64,000 nt of DNA from Humulus lupulus. Lineage: Eukaryota; Streptophyta; Magnoliopsida; Rosales; Cannabaceae. Under the pieces are notes generated by a model. That model saw only the letters and a program-made list of their open reading frames with translations. It was not told where the DNA came from and ran no database searches. Where the stretch lies: assembly GCF_963169125.1 (NCBI RefSeq), contig NC_084797.1:89995868-90059867 (forward strand), given 5' to 3'. This document shows, piece by piece, positions 23,101-34,167 of this stretch; positions within the stretch are counted from its first letter, which is position 1, and each line of letters starts with the position of its first letter. Position numbers and translations under genes: made by a program.

Positions 23101-25125
23101 TTCTGGTCATTTGGCTTTTAAAAGATAAGTATGCTGAGGCTTTATACTTAGTGGAAATGGTAGAATAATATAAAAGTCTGAGGAAAGAAAGAAAAGAAGG
23201 AAAAGAAAGAAAAAGAAAGGGAAGAAAACAAAGCTGTTTTTCTAAGGGTCGGTTGGTGATCTCCTTCACCATTTCCTTGTGTTTCGTTGGAGCAAAACTC
23301 AGAGGGGAGCTAGGTTAGGCTGAGCAACAAGAATTCTGAGCTAAGCTTGACGGGTTGGCAAGGGATTAGCAGGAACACACTAATACCTAAGGTAAGACTT
23401 TGGAGTTTTTAGTTTCTGGTTTGGCTTGTTTATGCTATGGGGTCTAAGCTGAGCTGATGGGAACTTTAGGGGAATTCAAGCCAAGGAATTAAGGAAGAAC
23501 TAGCTAAGGAGGGCTAGAGGATAACTTGAAATCGAATTTCCATCAAAGGTATAAAATTCTAAGCTTTAAACTTTGAAGTTTTGATTGTGTTTTACTGAGT
23601 TCTGAAGTCCAGGAGCAGCTATGGTGAATTTTGGGATTAGGGGTGCATGTGGTTAGATTTTTTATGGTTATGATGCTTGGGATGAGTTAGACATGTTAGT
23701 GAGCTTGATTTTGAGTTTGGTGAAAGTTTGGGGAAGTTTTGGTTAAGTTTGGCTCGGGAGAAATCACAGGAAGAAATTGAGCAGTTTGGCAGTCTGTGAC
23801 TAGCGCTACAGCGCTAGCCTTTGGGTGCTGTAGCGCTAGGCCAAGTTTGCTGAGGGCATTTTGGTTCTGTTTGTAGCGCTGTAGCGCCCTCCTTAGAGCG
23901 CTGTAGCGCTATCCTGTTTACAGAAAGGGGGTTTTGAGTTATTTTCAAGGGGTTTTGCCTGGGGGTTCGGGGTTTGATTCCACCACCCCGTTTGGGTGAA
24001 TTGGAGCTTCCCGAGGGCTCGGGATTGGTCCCGAGGCTAGGTTTTGGACTTGAGGTTTGGTGATGACTTTGATCTATGGTTGTGATTAGGTGAGCGCTAG
24101 GGCTCGAGAGGGATCGTGCTCAAGGATCACAGTGAACAAAGCTAGCAAAGCCAAAGGTAAGAAAACTGCACCCGGTTATATGTTTGTGATGGGACTAAGA
24201 GCTCCCGATATCTGTATAATGTCAATGATGGTATTATGCCATGGGACATGTGATAGCAGCCTAAGGGTGCCGTACACAATATTTGCGCACAGGGCGCGAC
24301 TTAGCCACTGGTAGCCAAGGACAGCTTAATATTCACTGAGCTCGGTTTAAGCGGGCCAGAGTCAGTGGGATAACGGAGGGTGCGGCCTGAGGGCGCTAAC
24401 CCTAGTTATCATTTGTGAATTTATGTATGATATGAGTTGATATGTTTGGTATGCTGAACACTTGGTTATTCTGAATGTTGAAATGGTTGAGAACATGTTT
24501 ATGGAATATGTGTTTTTGAATTGTCTATTGATTGCTTATGCTATGTTATTGTGTTTTCTTGCTGGGCCTTGGCTCACAAGTGCTAAGTGGTGCAGGTAAA
24601 GGCAAAGGCAAGTTAGACCAGTCCTGAGATGGAGAGCTGTGGGGCTGAATGTACATAGCCAACAGTTCGGTCTCCATGGCCGAGGAGTGGATCAGGACAG
24701 AGATTGCCTAATTGTCTGTTTTGCCTTAATATGGCTAATACCTTATTTAATTCTTGAATCTTTTGTAAATGGTTTTAATCTTAATATTTTTGGGATCCCG
24801 TGTAAACAGGAAAATTTTCTTTATAAGAAATGTGACTTTTAAGACCAAAACATTTTAACCCTAGTTCCATTATAGTTTCAGAAACACGTTCTTAATTAAA
24901 TGACATGATTAGCAAGTCTAGCACTTTTATAAACACACAGTGTAATGGTCTTGGCTATCCAGGGCGTTACACTTCTCCTTCCTGGCCTCTGAAGTGTGGG
25001 ATCCCTACCTCGAGAAGTTCAAAGCTCGAATTCTACAAGAGCAGTCCAAGACCGGGGATGCTTCCAACGCTGGCGAGCAGGAGATCGAGGAGGTTACATC
25101 ATCAGAGCGTCCTGGAGGGTCTTGA
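20104..25125 (+). pseudogene. Antisense spliced gene of element 2, Transposase_28-like with coiled-coil end
   Basis: This gene lies opposite to gag-pol. Proposed exons are 20104-20729, 20839-21605, 21691-22167, and 22251-22581 continuing at 24977-25125 after a solo LTR; all three introns have GT...AG ends. The start reads MAPKKGVSKK. The first exon resembles the Transposase_28 region of the 4489 gene (PFQLPPNSYQLLAVLKYLFL, GFHYLTRFPNSPLVFELPS). Exon 2 is acidic (GEEQEEEEVPLMRKRRAPE). Exon 4 is an Ala/Gln/Glu-rich coiled coil (AELQAAQTALNTAQAALATA). The last exon ends at TGA 25123, with WDPYLEKFKARILQEQ before it. Frame changes near 20150 and 20365, and stops in exons 1 and 3, show decay. Such extra ORFs are known in Tat elements; their function is unknown. 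A role in nucleic acid or particle binding would be a guess. Confidence 0.72.
22582..24971 (+). mobile_element. Solo chromovirus-type LTR (TSD CTTCT)
   Basis: 2390 bp from TGTAACGACCC to GGGCGTTACA, flanked by CTTCT at 22577-22581 and 24972-24976. It interrupts the last exon of the antisense gene; the reading frame closes cleanly if the LTR and one CTTCT are removed. Mid-LTR holds a GC-rich palindromic cluster (agcgctacagcgctagc, 23803-23910). The signature block is at 24558-24601 and gggatcccgtg at 24790. It has no internal region, so it is solo. It is the reference copy for this LTR family in the window. Confidence 0.95.
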
Positions 25126-25898
25126 TTTTCTTTTTCCCTTTTTTTTATATATTTTTTTTTGTAAACATTTTCCATTTGGCTTGGTGTGAGTTTATTTTTC
25201 CTCGAGACAAACTTGTATTCAGTTTTTATGCTTATCTCCTTCATCTATTTATCTTTTCCTTAACTGTCTTATGTTTATGCCTTCCCAGACTCGTACATTT
25301 GAGATTTTAGGAATTGATTTTTAGCTCGGGATAGACATTTTATGCTTGGTTATGTCCAAACTTATTTTTCTTGATTTGTATCATACTTATTAGGAATCAG
25401 GCCTTAGGTCCAGTTGTGTCCGGGGTTTTAAAATTTTCAAAACTTAGTTCGTGTTTAGATTTATTGATATCTTGAGCTTCTATGGAAGCTATCTAATTTT
25501 CAATTTTGCTAACTTCTAAGTTTTGGACCTGGTTGTACCCAGGATTTTAAGTAATTTAAACTTAGTTCATGCTAGGTCTATTGACATCTCGAGCTCTTAA
25601 AAAAAAACCGTCAAATATCAATTTTCCAAACTTCTAAGTTTTTGACCTGGTTGTATCTAGGATTTTTTTTGTACCTGGTTAAGTCCAGGACTTTTAATGA
25701 TCTAGATGCTCTGATCCACCTCGGGTTATATGCCCCCCAAGTAACCAGAAAGTGAACTTTCTTGGGTGCTTGGATAAATGCTATCACACGAACTAATATC
25801 TGAATGAACCATATAAAAGATAAGAAATACATAATGATCCCTTTATTTCCTAATCAAATGGCTTTTATAAATAAGCCTTACATAGATGGATGGTATCA
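25126..25898. repeat. Element 2 spacer with degenerate tandem repeats
   Basis: This 773-bp stretch lies between the converging ends of the antisense gene and pol. Three imperfect units of about 120 bp (starting near 25393, 25517 and 25638) share aacttctaagtttt, gacctggttgtac or a close variant followed by ccaggatttt, and cttagttc. No gene. Tandem repeats in this 3' region are a known feature of plant Tat elements and a recognised source of satellites. Confidence 0.6.
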
Positions 25899-27230
25899 TC
25901 ATTGATAATATTTCTTCAAGTGCATGGCATTCCAGGTTTGTGGGACTATTTCTCCACTAAGTCGAGCTAATTTGAAAGTTCCTTCACGCATGATCTACAC
26001 TATTTGATAAGGCATTTCCCAGCTCGGACCTAGGGCGCCGTCTTTGGGGTCCTTGTTTTCTAAAGAGACCCTTTGGAGGACTAGGTCGTCCAAACCAAAA
26101 CTACGTCTTTTGACCTTGGAATTAAAATACCGAGTGATTTTTTGCTGGTAATGTGTGACCTGTAATTGCGAATTCTCCCGTTTCTCATCAATTAGGTCGA
26201 GGGACGCACTGAGAAACTCATCATTCCGCTCCTAGTTGAACTTCTGGAGTCTGTGCGTGGTTACTTTGGTCTGGAAGGGGAGGACGACCTCATTCCCAAA
26301 GGTCAGAGAAAAAGGGGTGTGTCCCGTGGAGGTTCGGTACGCCCACAGTACCCGCGGGAGCTGCTCAGGCCAGACTCCCTTGGCCTCGTCTAACCTTTTC
26401 TTAAGGCTTGCTTTGAGGGTCTTATTCACGGCCTCGACCTGCCCATTGGCATATGGGTAGGCAACTGAAGAGAAACTTTTTATTATGCCGTGCCTCTCAT
26501 AGAAATCGGTGAAGAGAACACTATCGAACTGAGTTCCATTATCTGATACAATCTTCTTGGGAAGTCCAAATTGGCACACAATACTCTTGACTACAAAGTC
26601 GAGGACTCTTTTTGAGGTGATTGTTGCCAGGGGCTCGGCCTCAGCCCACTTTGTGAAATAATCAATGGCTACCACTGCATAGCGAACTCCTCCTTTTCCC
26701 GTAGGTAAAGCTCCTATTAAATCAATTCCCCATACCGCGAATGGCCATGGGGATGAGATCATTTTTAGCTTGAATGGTGGAGCTCGGGCGACCGTGGCGA
26801 ATCGCTGGCATTTGTCGCACTTTCGGACATAGGAGATGGAATCCTTTGCTAAAGTGGGCCAATAATATCCCTGCCTTAATATTTTTAAGGCCAGGTTTTG
26901 ACCACAGAAGCCTTCATGCACCTCTTGTAAAATAGTTTTGGCCTCCTCTGGCAGAATACACCGTAGAAGAGGCAAGAAATGGCGACGTCGGTACAACGCT
27001 CCATCCATGATTACATACCTTGGAGCTTGATAGATTATCCTTCTCGCGTCTTTTCGTTCATCAGGCAAATTCCCTATTGTAAGATGCTCTATTATGGGGG
27101 TCATCCAGGTCGTCCTGGTATCGATCATCTCGACCTCCATCATGCTTCCTGCCATGCTTGGGCTCTCCAAGAAGTCCACCGGTACTATGCTCAAAGTCTC
27201 AACTTCTTTGGAGGTAGCGAGTCTCACCAA
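25899..27230 (-). pseudogene. Element 2 integrase
   Basis: Integrase inserts the cDNA into the genome. On minus, the zinc domain (EVHEGFCGQNLALKIL, YVRKCDKCQRFA) keeps the CxxC but has lost several residues where the second His should be. The catalytic core has all three acidic positions: Asp in WGIDLIGALP, Asp in VSDNGTQFDS and Glu in QVEAVNKTLKA. The frame is open from 27230 to a stop near 26226. Beyond it the C-terminal domain reads on (QQKITRYFNSKVKRRSFGLD, then LVLQRVSLENKDP) with one more stop near 26010, and ends at 25899-25901. There is no chromodomain, as expected for Tat. Length is normal for the family. Most damage is nonsense codons. Confidence 0.9.
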
Positions 27231-28060
27231 AGTGTAAGCGTTGGTGTTCTGCTTGCGAGGGATTTGCCCGACGAGGCCATATTAAAATTCTGATAGCTCT
27301 TGCTTCACCTTGGCTAGGTAAGCCACCATCTTGGCCCCCCACGCTTGGTATTCTCCTGACACTTGATTTACCACGAGCTGGGAATTGCTATATCATTGGA
27401 TGAACCTGGCCTTCAACTCCTTTGCCACTCTAAGTCCAGCCAACAAAGCTTCGTATTCGGCTTCGTTGTTGGATGCCTCGAACACGAACCGTAGCGCGGA
27501 GTGGAATCGATGCCCTTCTGGAGAGATCAATATGATCCCAGCTCCATACCTGTTCTCATTAGATGAACCGTCCATGAATATTCTCTACAACGCTTGTACT
27601 GGTTCTCTCAAAAGCTCCTCCTGAAACCCGGTGCATTAAGCATGAAATCAGCCAGGGCTTGGCTTTTGATCGTAGTCTGTGGTACGTACAGTATTTCAAA
27701 CTGGCTGAGTTCAATTTCCCATTTTAAGAGTCGGCCCGAAGCTTCAGGTTTCTGCAATACCTACCTTAAAGGTTGGTCGGTCATGACGTGGATTGAATGG
27801 GATTGGAACTACGGTCTAAGCTTCCTAGAGGCTAGAATAAGGCAGAATGCCATCTTTTCCATTAATGGATACCGCAATTCATCTCCGAGAAATCTTTTGC
27901 TTATATAATATACCAATTTTTGAACCCGGTCTTCATCCCAGACCAACACGGCGCTGGCTGCATTTTCTATAACAGCCAAATAAAGGAAAAGAGGCTCCCC
28001 ATCTGCTGGTTCAGACAATACTAGTGGCTCGGCCAAATGTGTTTTTAGATTGAGAAATGC
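27231..28060 (-). pseudogene. Element 2 RNase H
   Basis: The domain continues from RT after a stop at 28061. The RT connection segment shows LVLSEPADGEPLFLYLAV and VYYISKRFLGDELRYP. The RNase H proper follows from 27575 (MDGSSNENRYGAGIIL, ALRFVFEASNNEAEYEALL), then a SNSQLVVNQV stretch at 27389. The last motif is SDSQLVVNQV in element 3, so a catalytic Asp codon GAT has become AAT (27384-27386 on plus). Stops separate the parts near 27809 and 27390. The enzyme would digest RNA in the RNA-DNA hybrid; this copy should be inactive. Confidence 0.85.
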
Positions 28061-29223
28061 CTATTCACACTCCTCAGTCCATTCAAACTTCTTATTTCCT
28101 CGGAGCAGGTTATAGAATGGCAGACACTTGTCGGTGGACTTAGAAATTAACCAATTAAGGGCTGCCACTCTTCCAGTCAGACTCTGGACATCTTTACGCG
28201 ACCTGGGCGAAGGCATTTCTAATAACGACCTGATTTTGTATGGGTTCGCTATGAATCCCAGAAACTTTCCTGATGCCACTCCGAAAGTACACTTTTGGGG
28301 ATTCAACCGCATATTATATCTCCTTAAGATCTCAAAACATTCCTTCAGATTGGGGACATGGTTATCGGAAATCTTAGATTTGACCAACATATCATTGACA
28401 TACACTTCCATGTTTTTCTCGATTTGATCAATGAACATTCTGTTGACCAATCGCTGGTAGGTAGCCTCAGCGTTCTTCAGCCCGAAGGGCATAACTTTAT
28501 AACAGTAAACATTCGTTGGAGTCATAAAGCTAGTATGCTCCTGCTCCACGGGGTTCCTTGCGATCTGATTATATCCAGAATACGCATCCATGAAGGACAT
28601 GAGCTCGTGCCCTGTAGTGGCATCCACAAACTGATCAATCCTTGGCAATGGGAAGCAATCCTTGGGACAAGCTTTGTTTAGGTCGGAGAAATCGATGTAG
28701 GTCCGCCACTTTCCATTCAGCTTTGGGACTAGGACAGGATTTGTGACCCAGATCGGATATTTAGCCTCGCAAATAAACCCGCATTTTAATAGCTGAGCTA
28801 CATCTTCTTCCAAGACCTCAGCTAGGGTTGTACTGCAGGCACGTTTTTATCCAAGTTCAGAGTATGCATGATCACACTCGGACTTATCCCAACCATATCT
28901 TCATGAGACCAGGCGAAAACATCTAGATTCCCTTGTAAAAATTTTATAAGCTCCGCCTTCCTCTCATTGTCAAGATTTCTCCCGAGCTTAATGACTCTCG
29001 AAGCATCTCTGAGATCGATGTTTACTTCTTCGAGCTCTTCAATAGCTCGGAGCTCAGATCTATCTTCGCCTACTCGTGGATCAATATCATCACTTAGGGT
29101 AATACCTCTGCCATTGTCTTGTTGAGGTTCTTCCATTTCAGGAGCAGCCCTTACTTCCTGGGAGTCCTCGCCTTCATCCTGTATGGCCATTGTTTGCTGC
29201 CCGGGTTGTGATTTTCCCTTCAT
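28061..29223 (-). pseudogene. Element 2 reverse transcriptase with YVND active site
   Basis: From 29223, an acidic leader (NIDLRDASRVIKLGRN) leads to FLQGNLDVFAWSHEDMVGI. A frameshift lies at about 28815. The open frame 28813-28061 covers the RT fingers and palm: NGKWRTYIDFSDLNKACPKD, HELMSFMDAYSGYNQ, KVMPFGLKNAEATYQR. The catalytic box reads YVND (28391-28402) instead of the YVDD kept in element 1, a GAT to AAT change that removes a metal-binding Asp. A short deletion follows LGFIAN compared with element 1. A stop after WTEECE at 28061 separates RT from RNase H. The enzyme is expected to be dead. Confidence 0.92.
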
Positions 29224-29262
29224 GGAAATTTTATAGCATTCCCTAGCAGCAAGTTGATCGCC

Positions 29263-29766
29263 TCAGACAGTGCATATTCCCACAGATGAGGGGAACTTGA
29301 TCACAAGGTGGCGGACAGATGTTATGTCTTCGAATGCCATCAACGTAGGTCGGCCCAAAATTGCATTGTACGCGGTTGGACAATCGATGAACATAAACTC
29401 GAGAAGCTTGGAAACATTCCATGGTCCTTCACCCAAGGTTATCACTAACTCAATTGTTCCAATAGCTGCCAATCCCTCACCAGAAAATCCATATAGCATC
29501 ATAGAGGTTGCCTTCAGCTCGGTTACAGACAATCCCATTTTTTCTAGTGTTGACCTGAATAGTAGGTTCACAGAACTTCCATTATCCACTAGTGTCCTCC
29601 TAACTCTCCGGTTGGCGAGCTGGACGGTTATGACTAGATGATCATTATGCGGGAATTGGACATGGCTAGCATCTTCTTCAGTAAAAATGATTGGTTGTTT
29701 CTCCAATCGTTGTTGCTTAGATAAACCCTGCTCTGGGACAAGCTCAACATTGTTGTGAGATCTCAA
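29263..29766 (-). pseudogene. Element 2 aspartic protease
   Basis: An open minus frame of 167 codons: IIFTEEDASHVQFPHND, then the active-site loop LVDNGSSVNLLF, LYGFSGEGLAAIG and YNAILGRPTLMAFED. It is the best-kept protease in the window, with no internal stop. It is separated from gag by stops between 29766 and 29868 and from RT by a stop at 29263. It would process Gag-Pol. Read alone it could be intact, but its expression depends on the broken frames around it. Confidence 0.85.
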
Positions 29767-29867
29767 CTCATTGATATTCCTCTTCTGGGCACCTCTGCTC
29801 GTACCTGCCAGATGAGGGCCTCTAGAGATTGTTGTTATCTCCCCCCTGTTATCAGAGGAGGGGTATC

Positions 29868-32149
29868 CTAATTCACCTGAGCTCCGGTCTGATTCACTTG
29901 GGCCTCCAGAGCTGATGGAATGTTTTGTCCAGCGACCTGACCAGGAGTTATTCGATTATGGGCATACTGAGCCAAAGGTCTGGCCCTGATGAGTGTCTCA
30001 ATCTCATCTTTCAAGTGCTTGCAATCATCCATGTTGTGACCGATGTCATTGTGGAATTGACAAAATTTCGAAGGATCTCTCTTCGCTCTTTGATTCTTTA
30101 AAGGCTCTAGCTTTTTCCACAAAAGGCGGGCATAATTCGTCAAGAAAATGCGCTCTCTAGTATCCGTGAGGTCGGCATAAGTCATATAGATTAGCTTAAA
30201 CTTCTCCATGGGTTTGTTTTTCTTTAAACCGCTCTGGCCGCCCTCACCATTTCCCTTCCTCTTGTTATTTCCCCTTGGTTATTCTGGGTAACGGTTTGAG
30301 CCGTAGCTGCAACATCCGTTATCGCTCCAATGAGCTGGGTAGGGACTTGACTGGTTCCTACGACTGAAGCTCGTGCCTCTTCCAAGTTAATCCACCTTTG
30401 AGCCTTGTTTAGGAACTCATCCATGGTGTTGAACCCCTTTCTTTGGAGTTCTTGCCATAGGTCGCCCCCAACAAGAATTCCTGTTCTCATCACCATGAGC
30501 CTAGAACTTTCATCCGCGTCTCTAGCTCATGAAAGCAACATTGGCAAACCTACTCAGATATGCTTTCAGAGGCTCTCTGGGCTGCTTCTTTACATTTGCG
30601 AGGGAGTCCACCTTGATGCGAGCTGCCTGAGAAGCCCAGAATGCCCTATTGCAATCAACGGAGAAACTCTTCCATGAGCTGATGGAATTATTTTTGTATT
30701 GCTTGAACCATTGCCTAGTCGGCCCGACCAGAGTCGAGGGAAATACCAGGCACCTCAACTCGGGTCCAATATTGTGGGCCATCATCAAGGTGTTGAACAT
30801 TCCCAAGTGGTCGGACGGATCTCCATCTCCATCGAATTTTGACAAATGGGGCATCCTGAAACCCGGCGGGTATGTTGTTGCTGTGATGCTTGGGGCGAAA
30901 AGTTCGAGCTCATCCCCTAAGTCATATTCATCTTTTTCCTACTCTGATAGGAGTCTTTTCATCAGCTCCTCCATCTGGGTTAAACTTTCGAGGGTTTGGT
31001 CCTTGGTTCCCTGGTTGTTATGGGGCTGTTCAACAGCTCCCATTTGGTCGTACGCGTTCGGGGGGTTATTGTCCCTCCAAGCTTGAGCCTGGTTTGGCAG
31101 AACATTCCTGTTGTCACGTACTTCGGAAGGGCCTCTCTTGTGGTGAGTGTCACTTACTCCATCGCGGGCTGGATTTCTCCTTTGTGAGTTTAGGCGATCT
31201 CGCAGATCGGTCTGTAGATCGACTCGAGGGATTTGAGCTGAACTCAGCTGATTTCTCAAATCTGTGCCTGTCCTTCCACTTCGATGGCTCTCCGTCCAGT
31301 AACTCCCGTTAGTGAAACTCGATGCTCGTGGCTGAGGATCAGGGATATTGTCGTGTGCCTGGGGGACATGGGCGGCGGCAGCTGGGGGAGGATTTCTCTT
31401 GCTGTCCCCATAGGCGGGAACATTTTGCGTAGAACGGGGTGGCATTGGATGCCTTATGGGCGATGGAGGATGTCTAATTGGCGAGGCTATTCTCGTCCCA
31501 TCAGGGCGAATTAAATTATCCCGTGGTCGTTCTGTTCCTCCCTCTCTAGTTCTCTACGTCTGGCGACCTGATCGTGACGCCTGAGGGTTAGATGGAATAG
31601 GTTTCCTTCGTGGGTTTTCCCCAGCCCTTCCCCGGGAATTACCGTGAACATTCCCAGGCACACGTGATGATGGTATTGAACTTGGGGTTGAGGTTCTAAC
31701 TGATCGACTGTCTTGCCTACAACCCCTGGGAGGATTTTCAGGCTGAGCTTTCTTGCCATGGGCACAGAACTTGGGGTGGCGATCCTACTTGACCGATTTG
31801 GTTTGGACTAGTTATTCCCGTGGGTTTTACGAGGCCCACTTTGCCTCTTTCCAACATTAACATCGGTTGCAAGATGGGGTAACTGAGCCAAGACCTCCTC
31901 GATTTGTTTGTTTGCCCTGGCCAGATGGCTCCGTAACTGTATATTTTCCATTTCTACGGCGGTCAGGTAATCGGGGTTCGGATTTGGCGGCAGGGACGCC
32001 GAACTCCCAGTATCGCCATGGCCCACCAGTTGTTTTCCCGATCTCTGTTGGACTTCCGGGACATGCTCATTGGAGACAGTGGTATGGTGGGCCTCCTGTC
32101 CACCAGACTGGTCCATTTCATTCTCATGTCTCGAGCGAGTAGCCACCAT
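29868..32149 (-). pseudogene. Element 2 gag
   Basis: The start MVATRSRHENE at 32149 lies about 65 bp after the 5' LTR. A coiled coil follows (NIQLRSHLARANKQIEEVLA). A Pro/Arg-rich linker passes through several frames (31765-30939). The gag core is at 30854-30522 (HLSKFDGDGDPSDHLGMFN, TRQWFKQYKN). The C-terminal core (DEFLNKAQRWINLEEA) is at 30496-30224, then a knuckle CQFHNDIGHNMDDC of C-X2-H-X4-H-X4-C form near 30060. Breaks include a stop at 31808 and frame changes near 31500, 30940, 30525 and 30215. It aligns along its length with the element 1 gag. Confidence 0.88.
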
Positions 32150-32187
32150 GATGAACTTTGATCTGAATCTTTTACAATAGCACTAAT

Positions 32188-32214
32188 TTGCAGCTCTCAA
32201 TGAAAGCACCAAAT
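32188..32214 (-). other. Primer-binding region of element 2
   Basis: Directly after the 5' LTR on minus the sequence reads atttggtgctttcattgaga. The same tggtgctttcattgag follows LTR A at 2679. It has the place and TGG start of a tRNA primer site; the tRNA was not identified. Confidence 0.5.
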
Positions 32215-32982
32215 TGTTGACGTGGTTTTTCGCCAACAGTGAATTATGAAAATAGCTGGGATGGATTAGTGCTTAATGATAAACCGCAATAAGAAAATGA
32301 TGCTTAAGAACACTAGAAAAGAAATATTAAGAACACTCGTCTTTTACGTGGTTCAATAGTCCATGAGTCTGTATTATTACTATTTTTGTCTCTAAATTTT
32401 GACAGAGTTTTTGTATTACAGAAACAACTCTACCTTTCCCTATCCAAGGTCTTAGTATTTATAGAGAAAATTCATGGATAGGATAGGCATTGGGGTTATC
32501 ACGTGAATCAAATCCCTAGCGTGACCTGTCTCACAATAATTATAATTATTACAATCTATCCTAAGGTATGGTCTAATCATTAGGTAAAACTAATCATGGG
32601 TCCTCAGGGATAATTTTGACATGCTATGTCTGATCATGCACGATTATATTACGTGTCCGGGATTTCAGGGATTTGCGGACATGTAATATCTGACCATGCA
32701 CGTCTATATAACGTATCTAGGTTTATAAAGATCCAAGGATGCGACAGATCTCTAGCGTACCCCGAGCTGAGTGTAGTGCCAGCTCGTGTCTCTGATGCTA
32801 TGCTTTATAAACGTTTTCAGTTCGTGCCTATTACTTTTTATTCACCCGCTCGTGCTATAGACCTGGGGAGTCTGCTGCCTTTACAGAGGAAATATGGACT
32901 TGTGGATCTTCTATTACAGTTCTTGGCTAGCTAGCTATATCCGAGCTGGCTAAAATACTCGTGCTGAATTTTAAGACGTACA
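32215..32982 (-). repeat. 5' LTR of element 2
   Basis: 768 bp, the partner of 18342-19126. It ends on plus at gacgtaca, followed by AAGCT, and carries TATAAATA on minus at 32456-32463. Confidence 0.94.
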
Positions 32983-32987
32983 AAGCT

Positions 32988-34167
32988 CAAATATACCACA
33001 AGCACACAAACCAAATAAACCAACTTAATATAACATTACAAACCTAAAAACAATCCCCAAATTCCATTTTTCTTGATTTGAGAGAGAATTCATAATTTTT
33101 TATTTTATGAAACTACACTCCCCCAAACTTATTTTCTTGCATATTCAATTGGAGTGTAGTTCATTTGCAATATATACTTTTCTATTTTCTTTCTCTCTCA
33201 ATCTTTTCATTTGTTTGTTGAAAACCTTTCCAAATACAAACCCCTTTACAAACCAATCCCTCACCCCTTTTTTTATATGCTCATGGTACAATCAAAGGAG
33301 AAGAAAAATATTAAGGGTTGAAATAGGCTCAACATCACTATCAAACAACAAAAAGAAGAAAATTAAGCTAAAAAATGGGTAACTAGGGATTAAATTATCA
33401 ACGTTGGATTGAAAGGCTCAAACGTTCCAAAAAATTTCCTAAATCATTTCCCTAAGCATCATCTAAAATTTTGTCTCAAATAACAAGCATATAAATTCTA
33501 CGATAACAACGCTTCCATCTTTTTTTTTTCTGTCAGCAAGCATACATATTTTCAATCACAAGAAATTTATTTAAAATCATGATCAAGCTCTCAAATATTT
33601 AAATAGATCACTTTAAACGAAAGAAACTTTTCAACTAAGCACATAGAATTTTTCATTTTCATCCAATTCTACAATATATCATTCAAAACATTCTCATCAG
33701 CTAATTATTGTCAACTTGATTCCAAACACAACTCTAAACACCCTAAAACACCATAAATTAAACCAAATAAACTAAAAAAACATGACTAAACACAAACAAA
33801 AGACCAAGCAAACGACAATAAAAAAACGAAATATCCTCCTCCAAACTTAAATATAACATTGTCCCCATTGTTAAAAGAAAAAGAAAAGAGAAGAAGGCGT
33901 ACCTAAATAATCAACGCTCGATCAATAAGGTGGTGGTGGAGGTGGTGGTTGATAAGGATGAAACTGAGGCAGGTGTGAAAAATAATGTTGATCCACATCA
34001 TTCAATGTCCAAGGGGCAACCATCATATGGAGCATATCAACATGCTCCATATCATTTACACTCCTATGAGCCATATTGTTGTCCGTGTTTTTACCAGAGG
34101 ACATGTGGAAGTAATTAAAGGAGTAATTAAGCTCCTCGAGCACTAATGAGGTTTGGTATTATGGTTT
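32988..34167. mobile_element. AT-rich old repeat, segment 3
   Basis: Continues the noncoding repeat after element 2. It includes ctcccccaaacttattttc near 33119 and aacattgtccccattgtt near 33855. A minus frame at 33922-34143 ends in a Pro run (PPPPPPPY) and could be the end of an old element ORF. It is too short and unsupported to name. The right edge is set by the start of the LTR of element 3 and is approximate. Confidence 0.45.

Larger units (their letters stand above)
18337..32987 (-). mobile_element. Tat-type Ty3/gypsy element 2, near full length (TSD AAGCT)
   Basis: Identical AAGCT lies at 18337-18341 and 32983-32987. LTRs are 18342-19126 (3' LTR) and 32215-32982 (5' LTR), both TGTACG...GTCAACA read on minus. 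Order on minus is 5' LTR, gag, protease, RT, RNase H, integrase, spacer repeats, a plus-strand spliced gene, polypurine tract, 3' LTR. A later solo LTR occupies 22582-24971; without it the element is about 12.3 kb. Every gag-pol domain is present but broken, and both RT and RNase H have lost a catalytic Asp. It is the best-preserved element here. Confidence 0.95.

Noticed and set aside
20104..25125. True DNA transposase based on the family name Transposase_28
   Set aside because: The name is historical; no catalytic triad or terminal inverted repeats are visible and the gene is carried inside an LTR element.
33922..34143. A small proline-rich host protein on minus
   Set aside because: Low complexity, short, no start context or homologue recognised, and next to retroelement-like noncoding motifs.
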